A stretch of DNA of 64,000 nt from Chryseobacterium sp. JJR-5R (GCF_034047335.1 NZ_CP139137.1:2666001-2730000); one strand, 5' to 3'. Counted from the first letter of the stretch, positions 27,202 through 36,222 are shown. Numbers and translations: made by a program. Notes: generated from the sequence alone by a model not told the origin.

Positions 27202-27231
27202 GTCTCAATCCTTTTGGATTGGGGCTTTTTT
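27202..27231. terminator. Intrinsic terminator after the sugar dehydrogenase
   Basis: CTCAATCC-TTTT-GGATTGGGG followed by CTTTTTT forms a hairpin with a T tract on the plus strand. The stop codon of the convergent gene lies within this hairpin. Confidence 0.7.
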
Positions 27232-28410
27232 AATAAAGTACAGCATAATGAGCATCGGCAGTACCAATATTAATCTGATAGGCAGGGAAAACCTTTCGGC
27301 CTGATCGTCAAATAAAAAATTCGGAATCAGCGTGATCAAAGCAAATGAAATAACAAAAGAAGCAATTCCGGTCACAGATATATTTTCACAGGGCTGCCGG
27401 ATCTCTGAAGATTTCGAGCTTAAAATCCAGAAGCCCAGAAATATTATCATAAACGGGAATGACCAGATCCTGTAGGTATCATACGCCACTGCATGAAGCA
27501 GCAGAGGAACAAATGAAACAACTGCCAGTAATGCAAATAACCTGAAATTCTTTCGCAGCCTGAATTCTTTAAAAATCATCCATAAAGAAAAAATCACAGG
27601 AATTCCGTAGAGAACAGTGGCCCTGGAAATAAACAGGCGCTGAATGAAATGACCGCTCTGCTCTTTAAAGTAATAGCTGAAACTTTTGGTATATGCAGAA
27701 GAAACGGAATCGGCTGCTTTATGCGCAATAAAAGGAATATGGTTCAGGTAATTGAACAGGGTATTAAAATAATGCGCTCCGCTCATTTCCTGGTATGTTG
27801 AAACGGCAAATGTCGCAAGAACCGGCAGGGATAAAAGCAGCGCCAGCTTTTTCAGTATATTCAAGGAAAAAAAAGATTTCATTGGGAATCGTCCGCACTC
27901 TGTAACGATCAGTGCAAAACAGCTGACCGGCAGCAGCAGGAAAAATGAAATTTCATGGATAAAAATGCTGACTCCCGCAACCGCAGAAGCCACAAGAACA
28001 TTCCCTTTCCTGATTAAAAAAATACTCAAAACCGTCATGAGGAAAACAACATGGTCCAGATACCCGATCAGATGTGCCGAAAAAACAAGATACTGCGAAA
28101 GAAAAAAGGTCAGGAAAAACAATATGCTGTAAAAACTATTTTTCCTTCTCCCTGTTTCTTTTACTGCAATAATAAAAATCAGAGCATAGAGCAGAAAGAG
28201 TACTCCACCCGACAGCACCAGGATATTGGATTCGCTTTTTTCAAAAAACCACCCGAATACTTCCCCGGCAAGTCCCCTTTTGATAAACCCGAACCTGTAA
28301 TCCAGCATCCAGTGTGCCTCAGACCAGTCATTGGGGAGCCTTACCGTTTTCAGCACACTGAATGCGAATGCATAGAAATAAAGTAGAACCAAAAGGGCTT
28401 TCCTGCTCAT
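27205..28410 (-). CDS. Polytopic membrane protein of unknown function
   Basis: The 401-residue protein has about 10 hydrophobic segments with short polar loops. Near the N terminus is LDYRFGFIKRGLAGEVFGW, a conserved-looking DYR-GF-KRGL motif that I have seen in uncharacterised, possibly glycosyltransferase-C-like bacterial membrane proteins, but I cannot place it firmly. It ends in KKAPIQKD. It starts 7 bases after the hemN stop on the same strand, so the two may be co-transcribed, with no obvious functional link. Confidence 0.7.
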   Translation of the reverse strand: MSRKALLVLLYFYAFAFSVLKTVRLPNDWSEAHWMLDYRFGFIKRGLAGEVFGWFFEKSESNILVLSGGVLFLLYALIFIIAVKETGRRKNSFYSILFFLTFFLSQYLVFSAHLIGYLDHVVFLMTVLSIFLIRKGNVLVASAVAGVSIFIHEISFFLLLPVSCFALIVTECGRFPMKSFFSLNILKKLALLLSLPVLATFAVSTYQEMSGAHYFNTLFNYLNHIPFIAHKAADSVSSAYTKSFSYYFKEQSGHFIQRLFISRATVLYGIPVIFSLWMIFKEFRLRKNFRLFALLAVVSFVPLLLHAVAYDTYRIWSFPFMIIFLGFWILSSKSSEIRQPCENISVTGIASFVISFALITLIPNFLFDDQAERFSLPIRLILVLPMLIMLYFIKKAPIQKD

Positions 28411-28417
28411 CGCCAGA

Positions 28418-29788
28418 TCAGATCGTCATGGAGAAAATCCTTGTTTCCGGCTTGTTTCTCATCATCCTGAGATCAAAAACCATTGCCACATTCCGGGTAA
28501 ATGCCCTTCCTTTTTCTGTAATCTGTATATGGCTGTCATGAATTTCCACCAGCTCATCTTTCTCCATTTCTTTCAGCATTTGAAATGCATGCTGCAGTTC
28601 GGGAAAGGAATTACCGGCATCAAAAGTTGTTTCAAGCTGGCACATTAAATTTAAGATATGCCTTCTTACCACCAGGTCTTCTTCATTCAGGATGTGGCCT
28701 TTCACGACAGGAATTTCACCTGCCTCTACCATTTTCTGATACTCCTCAACGGTTTTTATATTCTGTGCAAAGGCATACCATGAGTCAGAAATGGCGGACA
28801 TACCGAGGCCTACCATCAGCTGGGTTTTGCTGGAAGTGTAGCCCATGAAATTCCGGTGCAGCTTTTTCTGAGTCAGAGACTGGTACAGGTCGTCATGTTC
28901 CAGGGAAAAATGGTCCATTCCCACTTCAATATACCCAAGTTCCTCCAATAGTTTTTTCCCGTCTTCGTACAGGCGGCGTTTTTCCTCACCGCTCGGAAGG
29001 TCGTTTTCATCAAAACCTCTCTGTCCCACGCCTTTTACCCACGGCACGTGTGCGTAAGAATAAAATGCCAGGCGGTCCGGTTTAAGCTCCATAGTCTTAC
29101 GGATGGTATTTTCCATTGCTTCCCAACTTTGATGCGGGAGTCCGAACACCAGGTCATGGCTGATGCCGCGGTACCCGATTTCTTTAGCCCATTCGGTTAC
29201 TTCCTTTACTTTTTCAAACGTCTGGATCCTGTTGATGGCTTTCTGGACTTTCGGATCATAATCCTGCACGCCGAAACTCACCCTTCTGAATCCGAGGCCG
29301 TAGAGTGTTTCCAGATGTGCTCTTGTGGTATTGTTCGGGTGCCCTTCAAAGGAAAACTCGGGCTCTTCTGCGATTTCCACCGTTTCAAAGATCCCTTCCA
29401 GTAAAGCTCTTAAATTTTGCGGCGAAAAGAAAGTAGGTGTACCGCCTCCCAGATGCAGCTCTTTTAATTTGGGCTTTTCATTGAAAAGGCGGAGATACAG
29501 CTGCCATTCTTTCAGTACGCTTTCCAGGTACGGGATTTCAACGCTGTGCTGTTTGGTAATACGTTTATGGCAGGCACAGAATGTACACAAAGCCTCACAG
29601 AAAGGCAGGTGGATGTAAATAGAAATCCCCTCTTCTGCATTGCTCTCCCTGAATGACCGGATTACACTCTGCTTCCAAAGCTCCGGTGAAAACGAGCTTT
29701 CGTCCCAGTAAGGGACGGTGGGATAAGAGGTGTAACGCGGGCCGGGAATATTATATTTATCTATTAAAGAATTCATTGCGGGTTTCAA
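28418..29788 (-). CDS. hemN: Oxygen-independent coproporphyrinogen III dehydrogenase
   Basis: The 456-residue radical-SAM protein has YTSYPTVPYW near the N terminus, the iron-sulfur cluster motif CxxxCxxC (Cys64, Cys68, Cys71, in FCEALCTFCACHK), ELHLGGGTPTFFS, SFGVQDYDPKVQKAINRIQ and SHDLVFGLPHQ, which is the HemN subtype rather than HemW. It converts coproporphyrinogen III to protoporphyrinogen IX for haem synthesis without oxygen. The ATG at 29776 (MNSLIDKYN) is an equally possible start. Confidence 0.94.
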   Translation of the reverse strand: MKPAMNSLIDKYNIPGPRYTSYPTVPYWDESSFSPELWKQSVIRSFRESNAEEGISIYIHLPFCEALCTFCACHKRITKQHSVEIPYLESVLKEWQLYLRLFNEKPKLKELHLGGGTPTFFSPQNLRALLEGIFETVEIAEEPEFSFEGHPNNTTRAHLETLYGLGFRRVSFGVQDYDPKVQKAINRIQTFEKVKEVTEWAKEIGYRGISHDLVFGLPHQSWEAMENTIRKTMELKPDRLAFYSYAHVPWVKGVGQRGFDENDLPSGEEKRRLYEDGKKLLEELGYIEVGMDHFSLEHDDLYQSLTQKKLHRNFMGYTSSKTQLMVGLGMSAISDSWYAFAQNIKTVEEYQKMVEAGEIPVVKGHILNEEDLVVRRHILNLMCQLETTFDAGNSFPELQHAFQMLKEMEKDELVEIHDSHIQITEKGRAFTRNVAMVFDLRMMRNKPETRIFSMTI

Positions 29789-29866
29789 CTTTTTAGATGA
29801 ACTTCAGGATAGAAATTCATTATGCAAAATTAAATATATCTTATGAATTTTGAATAATGAAATATA

Positions 29867-30784
29867 TTAGGGTTTTTTTTCGAAATTTATAATGAGTCTA
29901 AATACCTCTTCGGCAAACTTCTTCCCCATATCAATATAGCCTGCGCTGTTGTAATGCCACGGATCATTGCCATAACCGTAATTTTTGGTAGACCGCACAA
30001 TGGCTGCATTTTTATCTTTCTTAACAAATTTCTCCTGTGTATACTGAACAAGCTCACCCGTTTTCCAGACTCTCCCGGAAGGGTCTTTCCCGGAATCCGA
30101 AATTTTACCGATCACTACCGGAAGGTCATCCGCCAGCAAAGCGGCCCTCATCTGGTTCATTAATATTTTCAGGTGATCATAATAAGCACCTGCAATCGCT
30201 TCGGTATAGCTGGCATCGCCTTCACCCTGCATCCAGAGAATCCCTGATGGGACGATGATGTCTTTTTTGCCGTCTTTATCAATATCTGTTTCCGACAGGG
30301 CATTTTTCATCGTTTTTAAGAAATGATCATATTGGTTGAGCCCGTTGGTTCCGTAATAATCGGCATCCCAGCATCCGAAATTTGCTTTTGCGGCACTGTC
30401 AATGGATGTTCCTTCCCTGGCGTATTTAATCAGCGCAATTCTATCATTGGGGAAGAGTTTCTTCATCTCTCTGGCAAAAGACAGCTCCAGACCGAAACGG
30501 TCTGAAAGGGTATTTGTTTTTCCGTCTGATCTAAAACCGGTTCCGTTGCCGGGCTTCAGCACCTCCCATTTCCCGGTTCCGCCGTTCAGATCTCCGTCCG
30601 GGACGGAATTCCCCTGAAAGATGTAAACGTCTTTAAAGATTTTAAGATCATCAGGCAGGTCTTTATTGTAGCCGAAACCGTTCATATTGGATTGTCCGGC
30701 GAGAACAAAAACCCTGACTTTCTGGGCATAGAATAAAGCAGGAATCAGTAAAAGAAATAATATTTTTAAGTTTTTCATGCACAA
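29867..30784 (-). CDS. Sialate O-acetylesterase-like SGNH hydrolase
   Basis: The 305-residue protein has a signal peptide (from MKNLKILFLL at the likely start 30778) and then the SASA/DUF303 esterase features: VFVLAGQSNMNGFG with the nucleophile Ser, LSFAREMKKLFP, GILWMQGEGDAS, and a catalytic His near NDPWHYNSAGYIDMG. It should remove acetyl groups from sugars in the periplasm or outside. The exact glycan is unknown. It stands alone between hemN and the next cluster. Confidence 0.85.
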   Translation of the reverse strand: MCMKNLKILFLLLIPALFYAQKVRVFVLAGQSNMNGFGYNKDLPDDLKIFKDVYIFQGNSVPDGDLNGGTGKWEVLKPGNGTGFRSDGKTNTLSDRFGLELSFAREMKKLFPNDRIALIKYAREGTSIDSAAKANFGCWDADYYGTNGLNQYDHFLKTMKNALSETDIDKDGKKDIIVPSGILWMQGEGDASYTEAIAGAYYDHLKILMNQMRAALLADDLPVVIGKISDSGKDPSGRVWKTGELVQYTQEKFVKKDKNAAIVRSTKNYGYGNDPWHYNSAGYIDMGKKFAEEVFRLIINFEKKP

Positions 30785-30873
30785 AATTTAATCAAAGGTA
30801 AAGCGAATAATGCTTTAAATAAAGTCCTGTGGAAAGATATGCTCTATAGTAAGAATTCAGATACTGAATCAGG

Positions 30874-31272
30874 TTATCTTCTGTCTATCCAATGAGGTTC
30901 CGGAATGGATTCGAGAAAAACTTTCCACTCTTTTAAAATGGCCAGGAAATCCGTAACAGGCACCCTGATCTCAGTCCCGCCTGTATTAAATACGGCAGCA
31001 GGCGGATCCGGCGGATGATTTCTTATTTCGACAGATTCCGAATCATGGTAGCCCCAGATCGTGTAGTTTTCAAAATCAAAAGTATAATCCAGTGAATTAA
31101 TTTCACCTCTGATATGTTCTGTAAGTTCCAAGCCGTTTGGCTCCAGAAAGCTTGCAATTTCATGATTTAAAGCATTTCCGTTAATATTACTCACACCAAT
31201 ACAAGGTCTCCTGGTAAAACCGGGCATTTCGGAAATACAAAAAGTTAAATTATATTTTTTTGAAGTATTCAT
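30874..31272 (-). CDS. Hypothetical cytoplasmic protein
   Basis: The 132-residue protein has no signal peptide or membrane segment. It is acidic, with a notable HPPDPPAAVF stretch in the middle and a C terminus ending EPHWIDRR. Its start is 3 bases after the stop of the propeller protein upstream, which suggests translational coupling. I do not recognise the family. The size and acidity would fit an immunity-type or small regulatory protein, but nothing else supports that. Confidence 0.6.
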   Translation of the reverse strand: MNTSKKYNLTFCISEMPGFTRRPCIGVSNINGNALNHEIASFLEPNGLELTEHIRGEINSLDYTFDFENYTIWGYHDSESVEIRNHPPDPPAAVFNTGGTEIRVPVTDFLAILKEWKVFLESIPEPHWIDRR

Positions 31273-31275
31273 CTT

Positions 31276-32289
31276 TTAAAACTGCAGTTTCATCACAGAA
31301 ATTTTATCTTTTCCTGCAAAAACAATTGTGTTTCCGTCAATCCACTCACAGACAAAAAACCCTTTTTCATCAGAAATCTTTTTCCATGTCTTACCGAAGT
31401 CTGAAGAATAGCTGATGTGCCGGTCTCCCACTGAAACAATCTCTTTTCCTCCGGACCCGGGTTTGATTTTTACACAGGTAGTGTATCCTGCATTCTGCCC
31501 TGAAGCCTGTACCTGCCAGGTTTTCCCTGCGTCTTTTGTGGTAGCAATGTTATTGATGTTTGCCTCCTGTTTTGTATAGTCTCCGCCAACTGCAATCCCG
31601 AACCGGTCATCTGAAAAATCAATAGAATAGATGCCCTGCGAAGATTCACCCTGCACAAATGGGGTATTAAAAACTTCAAAATCACCTTTTTTAAGGTTTA
31701 ACCGCAGAATTCTGGAAGCTTTTCCGCCGGTAGCGATCCACAGGTAGTTTTTTGTGGAAGCCATATTGGTATTGCTGGCTGCAAATGCCGCTTCCCCTTT
31801 CTCCAGGATAATCGTGCTGCTGTACATGCTCCATTTTCCGTATTTCCACTCAGCCAGCTTCAGTCTGTTATCGGTACCGGCATCACTGAAGGCAAATGCA
31901 TGTTTCTCATTTACAAAATGCAGTGCATCATAAAAAGACGTTTTGGCAGTATCTGAATATACAATTTCAGCGGTCAGGTTTATTTTACTGATTTTAAAAA
32001 ATTCAGCAGGACTTTCAATATTTACCGCATAGAAGGAATTCTTATCCTGGGCCAGTGTCCGGAACTGCAGTTTCTTTTCAGACAGCTGAATCTGTTTCTG
32101 ATTCTTTGGGTTTTTCAGGTCAACAAACCCGAATTTTGAATCCGTGCCGCTGTACCAGATCTTACCGTCATACAATTCAATAGCTCTGATGCTGATTTTA
32201 TCACTGAATAAGGTTTCGAATCTTTCTACCTTCTGGGAAAACATCATCATACCCAAAAGCGAAAATATAACAGGAAATATTTTTTTCAT
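31276..32289 (-). CDS. Secreted beta-propeller protein (Ycf48/BNR-like)
   Basis: From ATG 32289 the protein has 337 residues with a signal peptide (MKKIFPVIFSLLGMMMFSQ). It carries degenerate propeller repeats such as KIWYSGTDSKFGFVDL, YLWIATGGKASRILRL, IATTKDAGKTWQVQ and SSDFGKTWKKI, the last two being Asp-box-like. An upstream in-frame ATG at 32319 lies in a terminator hairpin and is rejected. No T9SS tail is visible. Such proteins are often annotated 'oxidoreductase', but the sequence shows no cofactor site. Function unknown. Confidence 0.75.
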   Translation of the reverse strand: MKKIFPVIFSLLGMMMFSQKVERFETLFSDKISIRAIELYDGKIWYSGTDSKFGFVDLKNPKNQKQIQLSEKKLQFRTLAQDKNSFYAVNIESPAEFFKISKINLTAEIVYSDTAKTSFYDALHFVNEKHAFAFSDAGTDNRLKLAEWKYGKWSMYSSTIILEKGEAAFAASNTNMASTKNYLWIATGGKASRILRLNLKKGDFEVFNTPFVQGESSQGIYSIDFSDDRFGIAVGGDYTKQEANINNIATTKDAGKTWQVQASGQNAGYTTCVKIKPGSGGKEIVSVGDRHISYSSDFGKTWKKISDEKGFFVCEWIDGNTIVFAGKDKISVMKLQF

Positions 32290-32307
32290 AGTCTTACAAA
32301 AATAAAA

Positions 32308-32330
32308 AAACCACAGCATGCTGTGGTTTT
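32308..32330 (-). terminator. Intrinsic terminator after the amino-acid permease
   Basis: AAACCACAGCATGCTGTGGTTT is a perfect palindrome, read on the minus strand into a T-rich tract (TTTTTTTATTTTTG), 14 bases past the permease stop. Confidence 0.85.
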
Positions 32331-32344
32331 AATTTAAATATTTT

Positions 32345-33865
32345 TTATAAATCGGTATCAGGTTTCTGCAGTGGTTCCTGTTCTGCTTTGAAGGTCTCGC
32401 CGTACCCGACTTTATGAAGCTTACTGTTTCTTAGACTGTAGGTAAAGTAGATGATCACCCCTAAACCAAGCCATGCCATGGAAAGGTATTTCGCTTCGTG
32501 GCTCAGGTTCCAGATCAGGTAAACATTAATACAGATTCCCAAAGTAGCAATAACAGGCAAAGCAGGCACCCTAAAGGTTCTCGGCAGCTGCGGCTCCTTT
32601 TTTCTCAGGATCCAAACGGCTACACATACCATGGTGAAGGCAAACAATGTCCCGAAACTTGTCATATCTGCCAGTTTACTGATTGGTGTTAATGAGGCTA
32701 CCGTTGCAATAACAAGCCCTAAAAGCATTAAGCTTTTTGCCGGTGTTTTTCTTACCGGGTGAACATCGCTGAACATCTTAGGGATCAATCCGTCCTTAGA
32801 CATTCCCAGGAAAATCCTGGACTGCCCCATGATCATGACCATTAATACAGAGATCAGACCTACGGTTGCTGCAATGGTAATGATATAACCGGCCCAGCCC
32901 TGGCCTGCAATTTCAAATGCATAGGCTACAGGTGCTTTAATGGCATCCGGGTATTTACCGTGAGGATCAAAATTCTGGTAGTTCATCATCCCCGTAAGTA
33001 CCAAGGATACCAAAATATATAGGAATGTACATACCAGAAGCGAAACAATAATCGCAAAAGGAACATCTTTCTTAGGATTGATGGCTTCCCCGGCCTGTGT
33101 AGAAACGGCATCAAAGCCTACATAGGCAAAGAATATGGCTGCCGCCCCGGAAACAACGCCCTGGAAACCGTATGCTTCTTTCATATTTTCACCTTCCATT
33201 ACCATCTGCTGTGCAGGGATAAAAGGATGCCAGTTCGCCGTATCAATAAAAAACACCCCGGCAATAATCACAAACAATACCGCTGAAACTTTCATGATAA
33301 CGATAAGGTTGTTTGCTTTAGCGGCTTCTTTTGTGCCTCTAATCAGGATGGAAATAACGAATACAACAATAAGAAAGGCAGGCAGGTTCATGGAAAAACC
33401 TTCTCCCGCATAGCTTGCAGGATCTGAGGTAAGGTAATCCGGCAGGTGGAGCCCGAACATTTTCAGCAGTTTATTGAAATAACCGGACCATGAAACGGCC
33501 ACTGTCATGGATCCCATGGCATATTCGAGGATAAGACCCCAGCCGATAATCCAGGCGAAGATCTCCCCTACCGTTCCGTAGGCATACGCATAGGCAGAAC
33601 CTTCCACAGGTAATATGGAAGCGAACTCAGAATAACATAAAGCTGCAAAGACACATGCAATCCCTGCAATGATGAAAGATATTGCTAAAGCAGGACCCGC
33701 ATGGTAATAGGCACCGGTACCCGTCAACACGAAGATTCCCCCCCCGATGATGGCGCCGATGCCGATGGCTGTAAGACTCCATTTTCCAAGCACTCTTTTA
33801 AGCTGACTACTTTTAACATCATTCTCAAAAGCACTCATGGGCTTTTTCGTCCAGATTTTTGACAT
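32345..33865 (-). CDS. APC-family amino-acid permease (CAT-like)
   Basis: The 506-residue protein has 12 or more hydrophobic helices. It has the APC signature GIGAIIGGGIFVLTG in helix 1, CYSEFASILPVEGSAYAYA, FFAYVGFDAVSTQAGEA (helix 6) and GQSRIFLGMSKDGLIPKMF. It matches the cationic-amino-acid-transporter branch (YfnA/CAT). It imports amino acids by proton symport across the inner membrane; the exact substrate is not determinable. It is a single gene with its own terminator. Confidence 0.9.
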   Translation of the reverse strand: MSKIWTKKPMSAFENDVKSSQLKRVLGKWSLTAIGIGAIIGGGIFVLTGTGAYYHAGPALAISFIIAGIACVFAALCYSEFASILPVEGSAYAYAYGTVGEIFAWIIGWGLILEYAMGSMTVAVSWSGYFNKLLKMFGLHLPDYLTSDPASYAGEGFSMNLPAFLIVVFVISILIRGTKEAAKANNLIVIMKVSAVLFVIIAGVFFIDTANWHPFIPAQQMVMEGENMKEAYGFQGVVSGAAAIFFAYVGFDAVSTQAGEAINPKKDVPFAIIVSLLVCTFLYILVSLVLTGMMNYQNFDPHGKYPDAIKAPVAYAFEIAGQGWAGYIITIAATVGLISVLMVMIMGQSRIFLGMSKDGLIPKMFSDVHPVRKTPAKSLMLLGLVIATVASLTPISKLADMTSFGTLFAFTMVCVAVWILRKKEPQLPRTFRVPALPVIATLGICINVYLIWNLSHEAKYLSMAWLGLGVIIYFTYSLRNSKLHKVGYGETFKAEQEPLQKPDTDL

Positions 33866-33994
33866 ATTTTATTATTTATTAAAGATTTACGAAAATATAA
33901 AAAAAATAGAAACTTTAACGTTTATTAATAAATTTAAAACAATATTTATACATAAAAAATTTTAAAATTCTGATTTACACATTATTTAAACCAT

Positions 33995-34025
33995 TTTCAG
34001 GAGCGTAATTTTTTGTTTATTTTTG
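33995..34025 (+). promoter_or_regulatory. Bacteroidota-type promoter close to pnuC
   Basis: TTTC at 33995-33998, 19 bases, then TATTTTTG at 34018-34025 gives a perfect -7 box and a one-off -33 box. It ends only five bases before the likely pnuC ATG (34031), so the transcript would be nearly or fully leaderless. Confidence 0.5.
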
Positions 34026-34030
34026 GTGTC

Positions 34031-34696
34031 ATGAATTTATATGACCTCTTCATAAAACCTTATGAAACCTACACTTCTATACAGGTCTTTTCAGAAGCCT
34101 TTGCCGCCGTTTTCGGAATTCTGAGCGTTTATTTTTCAATTAAAAAAAACATCTGGGTTTATCCTACAGGAATCGTCTCCACCCTGCTTTATGTCTATAT
34201 CCTTTTTGATTTCGGGCTGCTGGGCGACTGTATGATCAATATTTACTACACAGTCATGAGCATTTACGGATGGATGCTGTGGGCCGGAAGCTCAAAAGAC
34301 CACATCCATGTGGAAGTTTCCCGGGCAACTGAAAAAGAATGGCGGTTCGGGATTTTACTTTTTGCCTTAAGTTTCATCTTAGTAAGTGCAGTATATTACT
34401 ACAAACCTTACATTGACAACGGATTTTCAATGGCCGGTGCAGATCTGGGGCTTTATCACCTGGACTGGGCGAACTGGCTGGACGTTATGACCACTTCCGT
34501 TTTTCTGGTGGGCATGTGGTTTATGGCCAAACGTCGTATTGAAAACTGGATCTTCTGGATTATCGGGGATTTCATCTGCATCCCGATGATGATTTATAAA
34601 GGTTTAGGAATTACTTCGGTTCAATATTTGGTATTTACTGTAATGGCAATCCTGGGATATGCTACATGGAAAAAAAGTTTAAATAAAATGTATTAA
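34031..34696 (+). CDS. pnuC: Nicotinamide riboside transporter PnuC
   Basis: From ATG 34031 the protein has 221 residues, with seven hydrophobic helices and the PnuC pattern: SEAFAAVFGILSVYFSIKKN, WVYPTGIVSTLLYVYILF, MSIYGWMLW and NWIFWIIGDFICIPMMIYKGL (split: WIIGDFICIPM). It imports nicotinamide riboside for NAD synthesis by facilitated diffusion. An in-frame ATG at 34013 adds MFIFGV but precedes the predicted -7 box. The lipoprotein gene follows 4 bases later. No TPP or NAD riboswitch was seen upstream. Confidence 0.9.
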   Translation: MNLYDLFIKPYETYTSIQVFSEAFAAVFGILSVYFSIKKNIWVYPTGIVSTLLYVYILFDFGLLGDCMINIYYTVMSIYGWMLWAGSSKDHIHVEVSRATEKEWRFGILLFALSFILVSAVYYYKPYIDNGFSMAGADLGLYHLDWANWLDVMTTSVFLVGMWFMAKRRIENWIFWIIGDFICIPMMIYKGLGITSVQYLVFTVMAILGYATWKKSLNKMY

Positions 34697-34700
34697 AGTC

Positions 34701-35327
34701 ATGAAAAATTTATTAAAAATAGCACTTAGCGTAATCACCATATCAAGTTTAACTTCTTGTGCAGTGTATTCTGATCCTGCGGTAAGCGGATACGGAGACC
34801 CATATTATGATAACGGTTCTTATTATGCCCCTCAGGGATATTACGGAAACGGAGGATATTGGGGAAATGACGGATATTATTACAGAAACGATGTCAATTA
34901 CTACTATGATAACGGAACGCCTTACTATTACCAGAATTACGACAATTCCAGAAGAAAAGTATATGTAGACCGGAGATCAACTGCCTCCGGACAAGGAGCA
35001 ACCAGTTCACAGAGGCCCAATAACGGTTTCAGAGGCGGCGTGCAGGACGGCCCTACGAATAACGGCAGTTCCAATACCGGGTTCAGGCAGAACAACGGCA
35101 GGCGGAACAACAGCCAGAGGCAGAACAGCGGATTCAGAAACCAGCAGCAGAGTACACCGAGAACGCAGAACAACAGCGGCGGATTCAGGAATAATTCTTC
35201 CACAAATTCCAATACCAACTCAAACAGCGGCGGGTTCAGGAACAGTACGGGGACAACCACTACGCAGCAAAACTCTTCATCGCAACAGAACAGCACCCGT
35301 AATACAAACAGCGGCGGATTCAGATAA
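34701..35327 (+). CDS. Low-complexity lipoprotein with repeated GFR motifs
   Basis: The 208-residue protein has a lipoprotein signal with lipobox LTSC (Cys at about 20). Residues about 28-85 are Tyr/Gly/Asn/Asp-rich (repeats like GYYGNGGYWGN). Residues about 95-208 are Asn/Ser/Gln/Thr-rich, punctuated by six GFR motifs (NNGFR, NTGFR, NSGFR and three GGFR), the last at the very C terminus. No folded domain is recognised; the sequence looks intrinsically disordered. It lies 4 bases after pnuC, so co-transcription is likely although a functional link is not obvious. It is probably exposed in the outer membrane or periplasm. Confidence 0.7.
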   Translation: MKNLLKIALSVITISSLTSCAVYSDPAVSGYGDPYYDNGSYYAPQGYYGNGGYWGNDGYYYRNDVNYYYDNGTPYYYQNYDNSRRKVYVDRRSTASGQGATSSQRPNNGFRGGVQDGPTNNGSSNTGFRQNNGRRNNSQRQNSGFRNQQQSTPRTQNNSGGFRNNSSTNSNTNSNSGGFRNSTGTTTTQQNSSSQQNSTRNTNSGGFR

Positions 35328-35344
35328 GATGGTTATAAATAAAG

Positions 35345-35377
35345 AAACGGACAGCTCACACTGTTCGTTTTTGTTTT
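35345..35377 (+). terminator. Intrinsic terminator after the GFR lipoprotein
   Basis: AACGGACAG-CTCACA-CTGTTCGTT (one G-T pair) is followed by TTTTTGTTTT. It overlaps the -33 part of the dapF promoter. Confidence 0.7.
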
Positions 35378-35393
35378 AATTGTAGTAATTTTG
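35364..35393 (+). promoter_or_regulatory. Bacteroidota-type promoter for dapF-mltG
   Basis: TTC at 35364-35366, 19 bases, then TAATTTTG at 35386-35393 (perfect TAnnTTTG), 22 bases before the dapF ATG. Confidence 0.55.
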
Positions 35394-35415
35394 CACGTTC
35401 ATTTTTAAGACCGAT

Positions 35416-36201
35416 ATGAGAGCAGAAAATATAGAATTTTATAAATACCAGGGCACGGGAAATGATTTTGTCATGATAGACAACCGTGACCTTCAGTTTC
35501 CTAAAAACAAAGAAATCATTGAGAAATTGTGCGACCGGAGATTCGGGGTGGGTGCAGACGGACTTATCCTGCTGGAAAACGATCCTTCGTACGATTTTAA
35601 AATGGTATACTATAATGCTGACGGCGGCGAAAGCACCATGTGCGGAAACGGCGGAAGATGCCTGGTGGCATTTGCTTTCTTTCTTGATATTTTTGAAAAC
35701 AGATGCCGTTTTATTGCTATTGACGGAGAACATGAGGCAGAGATCCATGATGGGATTGTCAAATTAAAAATGATTGATGTTGATACCATTTCCATGGAAG
35801 GCGAAGCTCACGTAATGAATACAGGTTCACCCCATTATGTAAAATATGTTAAGGATCTGGTAAACTACAATGTCTTTGCAGAAGGACACGGAATCAGGAA
35901 TTCTGAAAACCATAAGGAACAAGGGATCAATGTCAACTTTGTAGAGAAAATATCGGATGATGAAATTTTCGTAAGGACCTATGAGCGTGGGGTTGAAGAT
36001 GAAACCTACAGCTGCGGGACAGGTGTTACGGCTTCGGCTTTAACTTTTCTGCAAAAAGGACATCTAACCTCAGTAAAAGTAAAAACCCTGGGAGGGAGTC
36101 TTAAAGTATATGCTGAAAAAAACGGGGATTCTTTCATGCATATTTGGCTGGAGGGCCCGGCAAAGCAGGTTTTTAAAGGAAAAATCAACCTTATTAATTA
36201 A
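35416..36201 (+). CDS. dapF: Diaminopimelate epimerase
   Basis: The 261-residue protein has both catalytic cysteines in their usual settings: Cys76 in STMCGNGGRC and Cys200 in ETYSCGTGVTASA, plus YQGTGNDFVMID at the N terminus and the substrate-binding NTGSPHYV. It interconverts LL- and meso-diaminopimelate for peptidoglycan and lysine synthesis. It is followed 21 bases later by mltG, another cell-wall gene. Confidence 0.96.
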   Translation: MRAENIEFYKYQGTGNDFVMIDNRDLQFPKNKEIIEKLCDRRFGVGADGLILLENDPSYDFKMVYYNADGGESTMCGNGGRCLVAFAFFLDIFENRCRFIAIDGEHEAEIHDGIVKLKMIDVDTISMEGEAHVMNTGSPHYVKYVKDLVNYNVFAEGHGIRNSENHKEQGINVNFVEKISDDEIFVRTYERGVEDETYSCGTGVTASALTFLQKGHLTSVKVKTLGGSLKVYAEKNGDSFMHIWLEGPAKQVFKGKINLIN

Positions 36202-36222
36202 TAATAACTTTAATCATAGTAC

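Noticed and set aside
33866..34030. Search for a TPP- or NAD-type riboswitch before pnuC
   Set aside because: No conserved riboswitch core was visible in the AT-rich leader, and the predicted start of transcription leaves no room for one.
35416..35748. Minus-strand frames covering dapF and other genes
   Set aside because: They are antisense shadows; the plus-strand genes have full motif sets and lengths.
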